Source of the DNA: Polyangiaceae bacterium
GTDB lineage: Bacteria; Myxococcota_A; Polyangia; Polyangiales; Polyangiaceae
DNA length: 64,000 bases
Reading direction: 5' to 3'
Assembly: GCA_019637295.1 (NCBI GenBank)
Contig: JAHBVX010000006.1
Location: 1-64,000 of the forward strand
The translations under genes were made by a program, and so were the position numbers. The notes beneath the pieces were generated by a model. That model ran no database searches, was not told where the DNA came from, and saw only the letters and a program-made list of their open reading frames with translations. This document shows positions 7,363 to 24,916 of this stretch, piece by piece. The stretch's first letter is position 1. Each line of letters begins with the position of its first letter.

Positions 7363-7974
7363 ATGATGGGTCACTCGCACGGGGCACGAGGGTTCTGGGT
7401 CGTTGCGGTCGTCGGAGGCGCCCTCGCGTTCTCGGGTGGTTGCAGCTCGGACGACGAGAAGGGCGGCGCAACCGGGGGCACCTCGGGCTCCGGCGGGATC
7501 GGAGGCTTCGGCGCGTCGAGCGGCACCGGCGGCACCGGCGGCGGCACCGGCGGCACCGGCGGCGCCTCGTGCCCCGCCGCGCCAAACGATTGCGAGACCT
7601 GCGAGACGCTCGAGTACATGGGCTGCACCTGCGAAGCAAGCGCAGAAGCCTGCTTCGACGACGACGACTGCGACGCCATCGTGAACTGCGTATTCTCGGG
7701 CGAGGGCAACACGGGCCCGTGCCTGGAGCTGTCCGAAGACGGCGCGGCCTGCGTGCACGAGTGCATCGCGCTGTATCCGGCGGGTAAGGCGCTCTACCTG
7801 GCCTACGAGAACTGCGGCTACTGCAACTACTGCAAGAGTTCGTGCGACGCAGACGAGTATTGCGCTGCGCTCGCGAACCCGCCGGACGCTGGCGCGGGCG
7901 GCGCGGGCGGCGCGGGCGGCGCGGGCGGCGCGGGCGACGCGGGCACGGACGCCAGCGACGCTAGCGCAGATTGA
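7363..7974 (+). CDS. Cys-rich lipoprotein with Gly/Thr spacer
   Basis: 203-aa predicted lipoprotein: signal peptide ending FSGGC (lipobox Cys near residue 27 from the ATG at 7363), then a Gly/Thr/Ser-rich spacer. A compact domain follows with about sixteen cysteines, several in CxxC-like pairs (CETCETL, CTCEA, CGYCNYCKSSC), and a (GGA)n tail. The cysteine-rich core should be disulfide-bonded outside the cytoplasm. This style of protein is very common in Polyangia; its role is unknown. Two adjacent ATGs (7363, 7366) are equally possible starts. A -10 box sits only 7 nt upstream. Confidence 0.75.
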   Translation: MMGHSHGARGFWVVAVVGGALAFSGGCSSDDEKGGATGGTSGSGGIGGFGASSGTGGTGGGTGGTGGASCPAAPNDCETCETLEYMGCTCEASAEACFDDDDCDAIVNCVFSGEGNTGPCLELSEDGAACVHECIALYPAGKALYLAYENCGYCNYCKSSCDADEYCAALANPPDAGAGGAGGAGGAGGAGDAGTDASDASAD

Positions 7975-7981
7975 GATCTCC

Positions 7982-8011
7982 TCCGGAGCGTGCGCGAGTA
8001 CACGCTCCGGA
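7982..8011. terminator. Bidirectional terminator-like hairpin after rpoC
   Basis: Perfect 11-bp inverted repeat TCCGGAGCGTG / CACGCTCCGGA with an 8-nt loop, placed in the 53-bp gap between the convergent lipoprotein and rpoC genes. There is no U-tract on either side, as is common in high-GC genomes. Confidence 0.75.
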
Positions 8012-8027
8012 CTTGGTCGCGCCCGGC

Positions 8028-12287
<4,260 letters not shown>

Positions 12288-12311
12288 CTTGGTTGCCTCC
12301 GATATCCCTAA

Positions 12312-16445
<4,134 letters not shown>

Positions 16446-16626
16446 GAGTAGCTCCTAAAAATATCGACAAACGACGCCGAGGGCACACCTCACCCTGAGT
16501 GGGGCACCCTCGCCGTCACGCGCGCTAGAAACGAAGTTCTGTTCTGGTCGGTTCAAGCTCAGAAGTTCTCGAAAGCAGCCGGCGGCGGGAGCCATGAGCG
16601 ACTCCCGTCCGCTGGGCTGCGATACC
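16446..16626 (-). promoter_or_regulatory. rplL-rpoB intergenic region with two hairpins (attenuator / processing candidates)
   Basis: Immediately after rplL an imperfect hairpin at 16576-16614 pairs CAGC..CGGGAG with CTCCCG..GCTG. Nearer rpoB, 16478-16512 pairs CGAGGG with CCCTCG around an inner stem with one wobble pair. In E. coli the equivalent gap holds a partial terminator and an RNase III site that set the L12-to-RNA-polymerase ratio. A similar role here is inferred from position and structure, not sequence identity. Confidence 0.5.
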
Positions 16627-17004
<378 letters not shown>

Positions 17005-17103
17005 TTTCGTCTCCGTATGCCCGTTCGTGGCCGGCACCCGCCAAAAATTGGTCGGCGCGTCGTTCGACGCGCCGAGCGTGAATCTGGTTTCAGTCCTAGA
17101 GTT

Positions 17104-17628
17104 TCAGCCCCCGTCCTTGCGCTGCTTTGCGGCGAGCACTCCGACGAAGTTCTGTGCAGGGGCGTTGAGCAAACGTACGAACGTTTGTGCCGGCGCCATC
17201 ATGGTGGCCAGCAACATGGCTCGCGCTTCGTCCTTACTGGGCAGCGACGCGAGCTGACTCTCCACGGCCCTCGAGTCGAGGACCGTGCCGTCGAGGAGCC
17301 CAGCTTTGATCTTGAGCTTCTCGTTCTCCTTGCGGAAGTCCCTGACGACTCGGGCAGCCGCGCTTGGCTCTTCGAAGCTCCAAGCGATCCCGGTCATGCC
17401 GCGCAAGGCCTCGCTCAGCTGCGGTGCCCAGCTCGCGTCGCCGACGGCCTTCTTCACGAGGGTGTTCTTCACCACTCGGTAGAGGACGCCCTTGCTTCGG
17501 AACTGGTCGCGCAGCTTGCTCACCTCTTCCACGGTCATGCCGGAGAAGTCGACGAACACAGCGGACGTCATGCGCCCGAACTGGAGCTCGAGTTCCTTGA
17601 CGGCTTCCGTCTTCTCGGTGCGCAACAT
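17104..17628 (-). CDS. rplJ: 50S ribosomal protein L10
   Basis: 174-aa stalk base protein. It shows the typical LRTEKTEAVKELELQF start, SAVFVDFSGMTVEEVSKLR and VKNTLVKKAV, and a C-terminal helix (AQTFVRLLNAPAQNFVGVLA) that carries L7/L12 dimers. Its ATG overlaps the rplA stop (TGATG), so there is no room for the L10-binding leader that precedes rplJ in many bacteria. Translation is probably coupled to L1. Confidence 0.97.
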   Translation of the reverse strand: MLRTEKTEAVKELELQFGRMTSAVFVDFSGMTVEEVSKLRDQFRSKGVLYRVVKNTLVKKAVGDASWAPQLSEALRGMTGIAWSFEEPSAAARVVRDFRKENEKLKIKAGLLDGTVLDSRAVESQLASLPSKDEARAMLLATMMAPAQTFVRLLNAPAQNFVGVLAAKQRKDGG

Positions 17629-18338
17629 CAGCGAGCCTCCTCGGTACCGGCCAAGGCGGCCGCATCGACACGAACTCCAGGGCCCATCGTGCTCGAGAGC
17701 GTCACACTCCGGAGGTAGATGCCCTTGGCCGTCGCCGGCTTCTTCGCGAGGAGCTCGCGAATCATCGCGTGGGCGTTCTCCACGAGCTTCTCGTTCTCGA
17801 AGGAGAGCTGGCCGATGCGGCAGTGCACGACCCCGGCCTTGTCGACCCGGTACTCCACCTTGCCGGCCTTCGCCTCCTTGACGGCGTTGGAGACGTCCAG
17901 GGTGACGGTGCCGACCTTGGGGTTGGGCATCAGACCCCGCGGACCGAGGACACGACCGAGCTTGCCGACCGCACCCATCATGTCCGGAGTCGCGATGACG
18001 CGGTCGAAGTCCATGAAACCTTCCTGGACCTTCTGCACCAGCTCATCCGAGCCCGCGAAGTCGGCGCCCGCCGCGAGCGCCTCCCTCTCCTTGTCGCCAC
18101 GCGCGAAGACGAGAACGCGAACGCTCTTGCCCGTGCCGTTCGGCAGCATGAGAGCACCACGCACCATCTGGTCCGCGTGCTTGGGGTTGACGCCGAGGCG
18201 TACCGCGATGTCCACGCTTTCGTTGAACTTCGCGTAGGCGGCAGCCTTGACGGTGCCGACCGCTTCCTCGACGGTGTGACGCTTGTCGCGATTGATCTTC
18301 GCGAGCGCGTCTTTGCGTTTCTTGGGTATTTTCGCCAT
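17628..18338 (-). CDS. rplA: 50S ribosomal protein L1
   Basis: 236-aa protein with the canonical block [35 protein letters not shown] and [15 protein letters not shown]. Binds 23S rRNA at the L1 stalk and, in many bacteria, autoregulates the L11-L1 mRNA. It is 62 nt after rplK; that gap can form a small hairpin TCCCC-GTGA-GGGGA. The stop overlaps the rplJ start by one base. Confidence 0.97.
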   Translation of the reverse strand: MAKIPKKRKDALAKINRDKRHTVEEAVGTVKAAAYAKFNESVDIAVRLGVNPKHADQMVRGALMLPNGTGKSVRVLVFARGDKEREALAAGADFAGSDELVQKVQEGFMDFDRVIATPDMMGAVGKLGRVLGPRGLMPNPKVGTVTLDVSNAVKEAKAGKVEYRVDKAGVVHCRIGQLSFENEKLVENAHAMIRELLAKKPATAKGIYLRSVTLSSTMGPGVRVDAAALAGTEEAR

Positions 18339-18400
18339 GTTTTAGGCTCCTGGAGAGCGCCGTTCCCCTCACGGGGACGCCGTTCCAGTGATCTTCGGAC

Positions 18401-18850
18401 TCAGCCGACGTCCACTCCCATGCTGCGCGCGGTTCCCGCAATGTTGCGCGCGGCAGCCTCGAGGTCCGTCGTGTTCATGTCCTGCATCTTCTCTTTCGCG
18501 ATCTCTCGCACCTGATCCCAGGTCAGCTTTCCGACCTTGGTCTTGTTCGGCTCCTTGGAGCCGGCTCCGGGCTTCTTCGAGGTGGGCAGCCCGCACGCCT
18601 TCTTCACCAGCACGCTCGCTGGTGGTTGCTTCATGATGAAGCTGTAGGAGCGGTCCGCGTAGACGGTGATCACGACCGGAAGGATCGTCTCCCCGAGCTT
18701 CGCGCTGCGTGCGTTGAAGTCCTTGCAGAACTGCATGATGTTGACGCCGTGCTGACCGAGCGCGGGCCCAACCGGCGGCGAGGGGTTCGCCTTGCCTGCC
18801 GGAAGTTGCAGTTTGATGTATCCGGTGATCTTCTTCTTTGCGGCTGCCAT
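18401..18850 (-). CDS. rplK: 50S ribosomal protein L11
   Basis: 149-aa protein beginning with an [20 protein letters not shown] variant of the L11 N-terminus, then [20 protein letters not shown] and the C-terminal rRNA-binding domain ending [15 protein letters not shown]. Part of the GTPase-associated centre and needed for RelA activation in other bacteria. It lies 47 nt after nusG. Confidence 0.97.
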   Translation of the reverse strand: MAAAKKKITGYIKLQLPAGKANPSPPVGPALGQHGVNIMQFCKDFNARSAKLGETILPVVITVYADRSYSFIMKQPPASVLVKKACGLPTSKKPGAGSKEPNKTKVGKLTWDQVREIAKEKMQDMNTTDLEAAARNIAGTARSMGVDVG

Positions 18851-18897
18851 GACCTGAGTCCGTCGTTATCGGGGGCGCGCCCCGAGTCGAAAAAACG

Positions 18898-19527
18898 TCA
18901 ACGCTTCTCCACGTGGGAGAAGTCGAGCTCCACGGGCGTGGGCCGCCCGAAGATGCTCACCATCACCTTGAGCTTCTGCTTGTCCGGCTTGACCTCTTGG
19001 ACAGTGCCCGAGAAGTTGGCGAACGCGCCCACGACGACCCGCACTTCGTCCCCTTCTTGGAACAGATGGCGGGGCTTGGGCTTGACCGCACCTTCGACGA
19101 TTCCCTTGCGGAGGTCCTCGATGTGCGGGGGCTTCACCTCCTGAGGCTTCTGATTGCCGATGAAGCCCGTCACCTTCGGCGTGTCCTTGACGAGGTGCCA
19201 GGCGTGCTCGCCCATCAGCATCTCGACGAAGAGGTAGCCAGGGAAGCTGGTCTTGCTCTTGACCCGCGTCTTACCGGCCTTGGTCTGCTCGGTGACGGTC
19301 TCGCTCGGGATCAGGATCTCCCCGAACTTGTCCTCCATCCGATGCTGGCGAATACGCTCGGAGAGCGCTTGCTTCACCTTGTTCTCGTAGCCGGAGTAGG
19401 TGGTCACCACGTACCACTTCATCTCGGCTGATGCACCGTCGGCGGCAGGAGCAACCTGCTCCGTTTCAGCGGTCTCCATCGCTTCCTCGCTGAGGGTCGG
19501 GCTGTCCGTGTCAGGTTCGGTCGTCAT
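18898..19527 (-). CDS. nusG: Transcription termination/antitermination protein NusG
   Basis: 209-aa protein. An acidic ~35-residue N-terminal extension precedes the NGN domain (MKWYVVTTYSGYENKVKQAL), which has PGYLFVEM before the conserved trailing helix. A KOW motif follows, with EGDEVRVVVGAFANFSGTVQ. Binds RNA polymerase beta'/beta and Rho or S10. The ATG at 19527 overlaps the secE stop (ATGA); a longer frame runs back into secE and is rejected. The extension is longer than in E. coli NusG (181 aa) and of unknown role. Confidence 0.95.
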   Translation of the reverse strand: MTTEPDTDSPTLSEEAMETAETEQVAPAADGASAEMKWYVVTTYSGYENKVKQALSERIRQHRMEDKFGEILIPSETVTEQTKAGKTRVKSKTSFPGYLFVEMLMGEHAWHLVKDTPKVTGFIGNQKPQEVKPPHIEDLRKGIVEGAVKPKPRHLFQEGDEVRVVVGAFANFSGTVQEVKPDKQKLKVMVSIFGRPTPVELDFSHVEKR

Positions 19528-20204
19528 GCCCCATACACCAGGTTGGTCAGAAATCCCCAAAGTCGGTCGAGCAGACCGATGTAGGTGGTCGCGATGAGGC
19601 TGGCGATGATCACGACGATCGTGCCGTTGGTCACCGTCTCTCGCACTGGCCAGGTCACCTTGGCCAGCTCGCTCGCGACTTCGTCGGCCCACTGCCGAAT
19701 TCGTTCCTTGCGGTAGGTCTGCACGACGGAGACGATCCCGATCGCCGCGCCCACCAGCATCATGATGCTGCCCCGATCGTCCTCGGCGTACCGAAGCAGC
19801 TGCGGAACCACCTGCACCGCGGCTGGCCACTCCGCCAGTTCGCTCCAGGCGGTGGCCAAGAGCTTGCTCGAGAGGTAGGCGACCAGGATGCCCGCGCCGA
19901 AGAACGCGGCGTGCACGTACTTCGTCGCGTCTCCGAGGTGCGCGGGGGCGACGCTGTCATCGCCCCCCTCAGCCTCGGGGCCAGCGGCGTCGGCGCTGCG
20001 GTTGGCAGGCCCCCCTGCGCTCGCCGCTTGCCACTTCTCGTCGGGCTCGTCCGACTCGGACTCGGATGCGTCCTCGGACTCGTCCGACTCGGACGCACCC
20101 TCGCCCTCGTCGCTCTCGCGATCCGACTCGACCTCGTCGGAAGAGGAGCGGTCTTCCGCGTCCTCGATCTCCGATTCGTCTTTTTCGTCGACGTCTTTGG
20201 CCAT
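19524..20204 (-). CDS. secE: Preprotein translocase subunit SecE with a long acidic N-terminal extension
   Basis: 226 aa, far longer than usual SecE (about 60-127). Residues 1-~95 are a Ser/Asp/Glu-rich low-complexity region. Two hydrophobic segments follow (~100-118, HAAFFGAGILVAYLSSKLL, and ~147-162). The conserved SecE core then appears: the amphipathic helix RIRQWADEVASELAKVTWPV, the RETVTNGTIVVII hinge and the final membrane helix. The core residues are intact, so it should pair with SecY; the acidic tail is probably cytoplasmic and of unknown use. Position directly upstream of nusG with a 4-nt overlap confirms the identity. Confidence 0.93.
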   Translation of the reverse strand: MAKDVDEKDESEIEDAEDRSSSDEVESDRESDEGEGASESDESEDASESESDEPDEKWQAASAGGPANRSADAAGPEAEGGDDSVAPAHLGDATKYVHAAFFGAGILVAYLSSKLLATAWSELAEWPAAVQVVPQLLRYAEDDRGSIMMLVGAAIGIVSVVQTYRKERIRQWADEVASELAKVTWPVRETVTNGTIVVIIASLIATTYIGLLDRLWGFLTNLVYGA

Positions 20205-20247
20205 GCGTTCGTGAAGTCCTGGTGGGAGCTTTCGGCTCTCACCCAGC

Positions 20248-20319
20248 AGGGGCGGAGAGACTCGAACTCCCGGCCCGCGGATTTGGAATCCGCTGCTCTA
20301 CCAACTGAGCTACGCCCCT
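20248..20319 (-). tRNA. tRNA-Trp (CCA)
   Basis: Full cloverleaf: AGGGGCG acceptor pairing with CGCCCCT, D-arm AGCTCAGTTGGTAGAGC, anticodon stem GCGGA/TCCGC with loop TTCCAAA and T-arm TTCGAGT. The 3' CCA is not encoded. It sits between rpmG and secE, a common arrangement for this operon. Confidence 0.95.
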
Positions 20320-20351
20320 GTATCGAATTGGTGCTTGTGTCGTCCTTGGTC

Positions 20352-20519
20352 TCACTTGCTCTCGCGGTGGAGCGTATGCGCGTTACATGTCTTGCAGAAT
20401 TTGCTGAGGGTGAGGACTGGGGTGCCATCGCGCCGCGGCCGACTGGCTTTGTAGTTCCGCGCTCCGCAGACTGAACAGCTGAGCGCAACCGAAACCTTCG
20501 AACTCGTCTTCTTCTTCAC
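20352..20519 (-). CDS. rpmG: 50S ribosomal protein L33
   Basis: 55-aa basic protein with a GTG start. Cysteines are paired as C15/C18 (SCSVCGA) and C42/C45 (FCKTCNA), forming the zinc ribbon of the C+ type of L33. [11 protein letters not shown] lies between them and [11 protein letters not shown] ends the protein. It is read directly from the sequence between tuf and tRNA-Trp, where rpmG is expected in this operon. Confidence 0.93.
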   Translation of the reverse strand: MKKKTSSKVSVALSCSVCGARNYKASRPRRDGTPVLTLSKFCKTCNAHTLHRESK

Positions 20520-20598
20520 CGCTCACTCGCCCGCGGGCGGCTCGCTGCGCCGAGGCAGGCCTTGGAGGCCACACCTCGACGCAGAGAGCGCTGCTGGC

Positions 20599-21789
<1,191 letters not shown>

Positions 21790-21837
21790 GATTGCGATCT
21801 ACCTCGTGCTAATGCCCATGAACGGTTGGTTGTCTCG

Positions 21838-21910
<73 letters not shown>

Positions 21911-21942
21911 GACTTCGTGAAGTGTGGTGCGTGTCTCTCTCT

Positions 21943-22018
21943 TGGAGCGGGAGATGGGATTCGAACCCACGACATTCAGCTTGGAAGGCTGACGCTCTAC
22001 CAACTGAGCTACTCCCGC
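21943..22018 (-). tRNA. tRNA-Gly (TCC)
   Basis: 76-nt gene including an encoded CCA. Acceptor GCGGGAG/CTCCCGC, anticodon stem TCAGC/GCTGA with loop CTTCCAA, T-arm TTCGAAT. Confidence 0.95.
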
Positions 22019-22059
22019 GTTGTCGACTCGTTGATCCTCTGGGTTCGTGTCCTGGGGTC

Positions 22060-22145
22060 TGGTGGAGGGTGTTGGATTCGAACCAACGAAGGCAAAAGCC
22101 GGCGGGTTTACAGCCCGCTCCCATTGGCCACTCGGGCAACCCTCC
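22060..22145 (-). tRNA. tRNA-Tyr (GTA)
   Basis: 86-nt class II tRNA with a long variable arm and an encoded CCA. Acceptor GGAGGGT/ACCCTCC, anticodon loop CTGTAAA, T-arm TTCGAAT. Confidence 0.95.
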
Positions 22146-22191
22146 GTGAAACCATTGTGGTGTCGTATTCGATACTGTGGATTCGACTCCG

Positions 22192-22267
22192 TGGAGCTGG
22201 CGAAGGGACTTGAACCCCCAACCGCCTGTTTACAAAACAGGTGCTCTACCGATTGAGCTACGCCAGC
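22192..22267 (-). tRNA. tRNA-Thr (TGT)
   Basis: 76-nt gene with encoded CCA. Acceptor GCTGGCG/CGCCAGC, anticodon stem CCTGT/ACAGG with loop TTTGTAA, T-arm TTCAAGT. First gene of the tRNA-tuf-secE-rpoC operon. Confidence 0.95.
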
Positions 22268-22474
22268 AAGCAGCCTACGCCCGACGGCGAGTCCGTCGTC
22301 TTTCGTGTTGTCGGTGCGTGGAGCATTGGGCTAGTTCGACTTTCGATTCTCGGGGATTTCAGCTAGACAATCGGCGAAGCGTCCCGGGCAGCGACACCTC
22401 GACTGGCGCAACCCGAAGCCCCGACGGTAGCGGGACCCCGAGTGGCGGACGGACGGGTGCCGGGCGGGAGCGGC

Positions 22475-22503
22475 GTGGTAGCGCCAGATCTAGGGGGTGT
22501 CAA
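22475..22503 (-). promoter_or_regulatory. Promoter of the tRNA-tuf-secE-nusG-rpl-rpoBC operon
   Basis: Minus strand: perfect -35 TTGACA (22498-22503), 17-bp spacer, -10 TACCAC (22475-22480), followed by a GC-rich discriminator (GCCGCTCCCGCCC) as at stringently controlled stable-RNA promoters. An AT-rich patch (22543-22585) lies 40-80 bp further upstream. The predicted leader to the first tRNA is about 200 nt. The rest of the 22,268-22,641 gap shows nothing coding. Confidence 0.55.
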
Positions 22504-22611
22504 GCAGGAAGCGGACCAGCTCGGGGAGGGCGCCGAGGGTGACCTAAATATCCTTTGAATATCAGCGAGTTGAACATCATTTCCAGAGGCAGCGCCTGAT
22601 CTCCCGGGGCA

Positions 22612-22638
22612 GCGGCGGGGCGGAGCCAGCGCCGCCGC
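22612..22638 (-). terminator. Possible terminator hairpin of the TPR lipoprotein gene
   Basis: GCGGCGG / CCGCCGC inverted repeat 4 nt beyond the stop of the 409-aa gene. No U-tract; GC-rich context makes chance pairing possible. Confidence 0.35.
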
Positions 22639-22641
22639 CGG

Positions 22642-23871
22642 TCAGGCGCCGCCGGCCTGCTTCTCGGTCCGCTTCTTTTGCTGCAGGTCGTCGAGGGCCT
22701 GCTGCAGCTGAGCCCGAGTGTAGGGCAGCTTGGCGATCGCTTCGTTCTCCTTCTTACGCGCCTGCTCGAGCTCCCGGCGGGCCTGCTCGGCCTTGACCAC
22801 CCAGGCCGACGCCTCGCCGGTGCGCTTGGCCATCTGGAGCGTGTGCTCCATCATGGCCAGCGCCTTGTCGAGCAGCACCGAGTAGCGCAGCCGCATGGCC
22901 CCTTCGAACAACTGGGCGCGCGCGTCCGTGTCTGCGGCCTTGGGCTTGGGCATGCGCATCAGGTCGTCGTGTAGCCGCTTGTAGAGTTCCCCCACCCGGT
23001 ACCCGGCCATCGCCGACCAGTGCGAGTCGTACGCGCGCATGGTGTCCGAGTAGGCACGCTGCGCGTCGAGCAGGTGCTGGCAGCGCTCCTCGAGCACGCG
23101 AGCGAAATCGGGCGGAACGGGGTCGAAGCGAATGGCGTCGGCGCGCACGCGACGCACCTCGCCGAGGGCGAAGTACGCCTGCGCCAGATCGCGGGGGATC
23201 TGTCCCGCTGAGTCGAGGCGATTGTCCTCGATCAGACCCCGCGCCTTCTCGACGTGCAGGCTCGCCGCCTCCACCTCACCGCGGGCGAGCAGCCCGAGCG
23301 CCTTGCTGCTGTGAACGACCGTCTGCTCGATCACCCCAAAGGTGAGCTTCTGCGAGAGCGCCCGGTCCGCCAACGACTCCGCGCGAGCGAAGCGCTCGAA
23401 GAACACCAGCAGCCGCATGGCCCGCACGATCGCTTCGCGGCCGAGGGGATGCTCTGGGTAGCGCCGGGCGAGCTGCTCGAAGCGCTCGAGGGCGGCCTGA
23501 CGGTCGCCTGCCTCTTCATGGGCCAGGGCGGCGAGGTACAGCGCGTCGGGCGCGAGCTCGCCGTCCGGATCGAGCCGCACGATGCGGTCGAAGCGCTGAG
23601 CGGCTGTGCGTGCGTCCCCGGCTTCGAGCGTGCGCCGCGCTTCGGCGTACAGCTCCGGGACGTCGCTCACTCCGTCAGGTGTGACGATGGTGCGCGGCAG
23701 CTCTTCACCCGCCGCGGGGCCGCGGGCGGGATCCGTGCCAACCCGACTCGACCCACCCGGCGTCGCCGCGCCGCAGCCAGCAACGATCATGCCCAGCACG
23801 AGCGGGAGCCAGGATCCGCGTATGGCGAACGAGGGGTGAGGCGTCACAGGGGATGAGACTACGGAAAGCAA
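22642..23871 (-). CDS. TPR-type lipoprotein
   Basis: 409-aa predicted lipoprotein (MIVAGC lipobox, Cys near residue 33), Gly/Pro-rich linker, then helical repeats over ~80-220 of tetratricopeptide style (AQRFDRIVRLDPDGELAPDALYLAALAHEEAGD, written here only in part: DRIVRLDPDGELAPD; RRYPEHPLGREAI). A long coiled-coil-like C-terminus is rich in Lys/Glu/Gln. Probably periplasmic, a scaffold in envelope complexes. The start is uncertain: TTG at 23871, or GTG at 23847, which puts the signal peptide closer to the N-terminus. Partner genes are not evident. Confidence 0.7.
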   Translation of the reverse strand: MLSVVSSPVTPHPSFAIRGSWLPLVLGMIVAGCGAATPGGSSRVGTDPARGPAAGEELPRTIVTPDGVSDVPELYAEARRTLEAGDARTAAQRFDRIVRLDPDGELAPDALYLAALAHEEAGDRQAALERFEQLARRYPEHPLGREAIVRAMRLLVFFERFARAESLADRALSQKLTFGVIEQTVVHSSKALGLLARGEVEAASLHVEKARGLIEDNRLDSAGQIPRDLAQAYFALGEVRRVRADAIRFDPVPPDFARVLEERCQHLLDAQRAYSDTMRAYDSHWSAMAGYRVGELYKRLHDDLMRMPKPKAADTDARAQLFEGAMRLRYSVLLDKALAMMEHTLQMAKRTGEASAWVVKAEQARRELEQARKKENEAIAKLPYTRAQLQQALDDLQQKKRTEKQAGGA

Positions 23872-23913
23872 GATGAGTTCCCGACGCAGAGGTCCCGCTC
23901 CGGCGAAAATGGG

Positions 23914-23941
23914 TTGACCCGAAGGGCGGAGTCTCTACCTT
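23914..23941 (+). promoter_or_regulatory. Promoter of the DUF465 gene
   Basis: -35 TTGACC (23914-23919), 16-bp spacer, -10 TACCTT (23936-23941). Predicted leader of about 80 nt to the ATG at 24031. Confidence 0.5.
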
Positions 23942-24030
23942 GGATCCGTGGTCGTTCCGCTGCAACGCTGCCCAGTCCAACGACGCGAGCGGCGAGGGTC
24001 TCGGAAGCGACCGACAGGAGGAAGCAACTC

Positions 24031-24213
24031 ATGAACGGATCGATGGTCGTGGACCGTCTGCACAACCTGGAGTCTGAACACCGAGCGCTGAAGGACGAAG
24101 TGCGTCGCCTCGAACGACGCGCGCACCTGACTCCGTCTGAACAACGCCACATGGCGGAGCTGAAGAAGCAGAAGCTGGTCGCGAAGGATCAGATCGCCGC
24201 GCTGCGCCGCTGA
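24031..24213 (+). CDS. DUF465 (YdcH-like) small coiled-coil protein
   Basis: 60-aa protein starting MNGSMVVDRLHNLESEHRAL. The pattern L..EH..L...V..LERR followed by ...LKKQKLVAKDQIAALRR is that of the DUF465/YdcH family, small cytoplasmic helical hairpins of unknown function. The ATG at 24031 has a good ribosome site (CAGGAGGA) 9 nt upstream, so the longer upstream frame is rejected. Convergent with the 172-aa lipoprotein gene through a perfect palindrome. Confidence 0.8.
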   Translation: MNGSMVVDRLHNLESEHRALKDEVRRLERRAHLTPSEQRHMAELKKQKLVAKDQIAALRR

Positions 24214-24219
24214 GCATCC

Positions 24220-24236
24220 GCCGCGGTCGCCGCGGC
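24220..24236. terminator. Bidirectional palindrome between convergent genes
   Basis: GCCGCGG-TCG-CCGCGGC fills most of the 22-bp gap between two convergent stop codons. A 7-bp all-GC stem with a 3-nt loop could stop transcription from both sides. Confidence 0.5.
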
Positions 24237-24754
24237 TACAGGACGACGCACTCTTGGGCCTGACAGGTGTTGCCCTGCGGACAGTCGTCGTTCGTCCGGC
24301 ACTTGCCCGGAGCTAGCGGCTCCTCGACGAGATCTTTCTTGGTCTCGGTGCCCTGGGACTCGCTGCGCATCGCTTCTGCGCCGCCGAACACGTCTCGGTT
24401 GAGATCATCGAGCGCCTGCTCGAGGCGCTCCTTCCACTGGGGCTGCAGGCTGTTGGGCTGCTTCTCGTTGATCGCCTTGGCGATGGCCAGCCAGTGCCGA
24501 GCATCCGCGCGATACTGTGGGCCAAGACGATAGTCGGTCATGCCCCGCAAGTAGGCATAGCGCGCCTGATCCTCCCACGTCAGCGAGTCCATGTCCTCTT
24601 CGAGCACCCGCCAGATGGCCAGAGCTCGCGCGTACTCGTTGCTCTCGTAGAGCCGCTCCCCGCGGTTGAGGTCCTCCCGATAGGTGGCGCAGCCGCCGGC
24701 GACGGCAGCCGTTGACACGGCAAGGAGCAGAGCGAGGACGCCTCGGAACCGCAT
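24236..24754 (-). CDS. Lipoprotein with a helical (TPR-like) domain and Cys-rich tail
   Basis: 172-aa lipoprotein: signal peptide to VAGGC (Cys near residue 22). A helical segment with LYESNEYARALAIWRVLEED and YAYLRGMTDYRLG is followed by a C-terminal mini-domain CRTNDDCPQGNTCQAQEC with four cysteines, a motif frequent in myxobacterial secreted proteins. The helical part is clearly similar in layout to the lipoprotein at 59727-60215 (YxEAxxVxE, YGLYRGMT), so they are probably paralogues. No known function. Confidence 0.75.
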   Translation of the reverse strand: MRFRGVLALLLAVSTAAVAGGCATYREDLNRGERLYESNEYARALAIWRVLEEDMDSLTWEDQARYAYLRGMTDYRLGPQYRADARHWLAIAKAINEKQPNSLQPQWKERLEQALDDLNRDVFGGAEAMRSESQGTETKKDLVEEPLAPGKCRTNDDCPQGNTCQAQECVVL

Positions 24755-24916
24755 GAGGGGCAGCGTAGCGTCAGCCCCGAAGCGGGATCAAGCCGCTCGT
24801 CTGGTCGCCCGCGATCCTGGGGCCCGGGTGCCCCAACTCCGCCCGAGCCCCCGCCCCCGGCCGAAAGGCCCCGCCTCCGTTCCCCGCAGCCACCCCTGCG
24901 GGTATCCTCGCTGGCC

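Noticed and set aside
22540-22585. AT-rich patch as the operon promoter itself (TTCAAC-17-ATATTT)
   Set aside because: Both hexamers are poor; the TTGACA at 22498 with 17-bp spacing is a better promoter, so I treat the patch as a possible upstream element.
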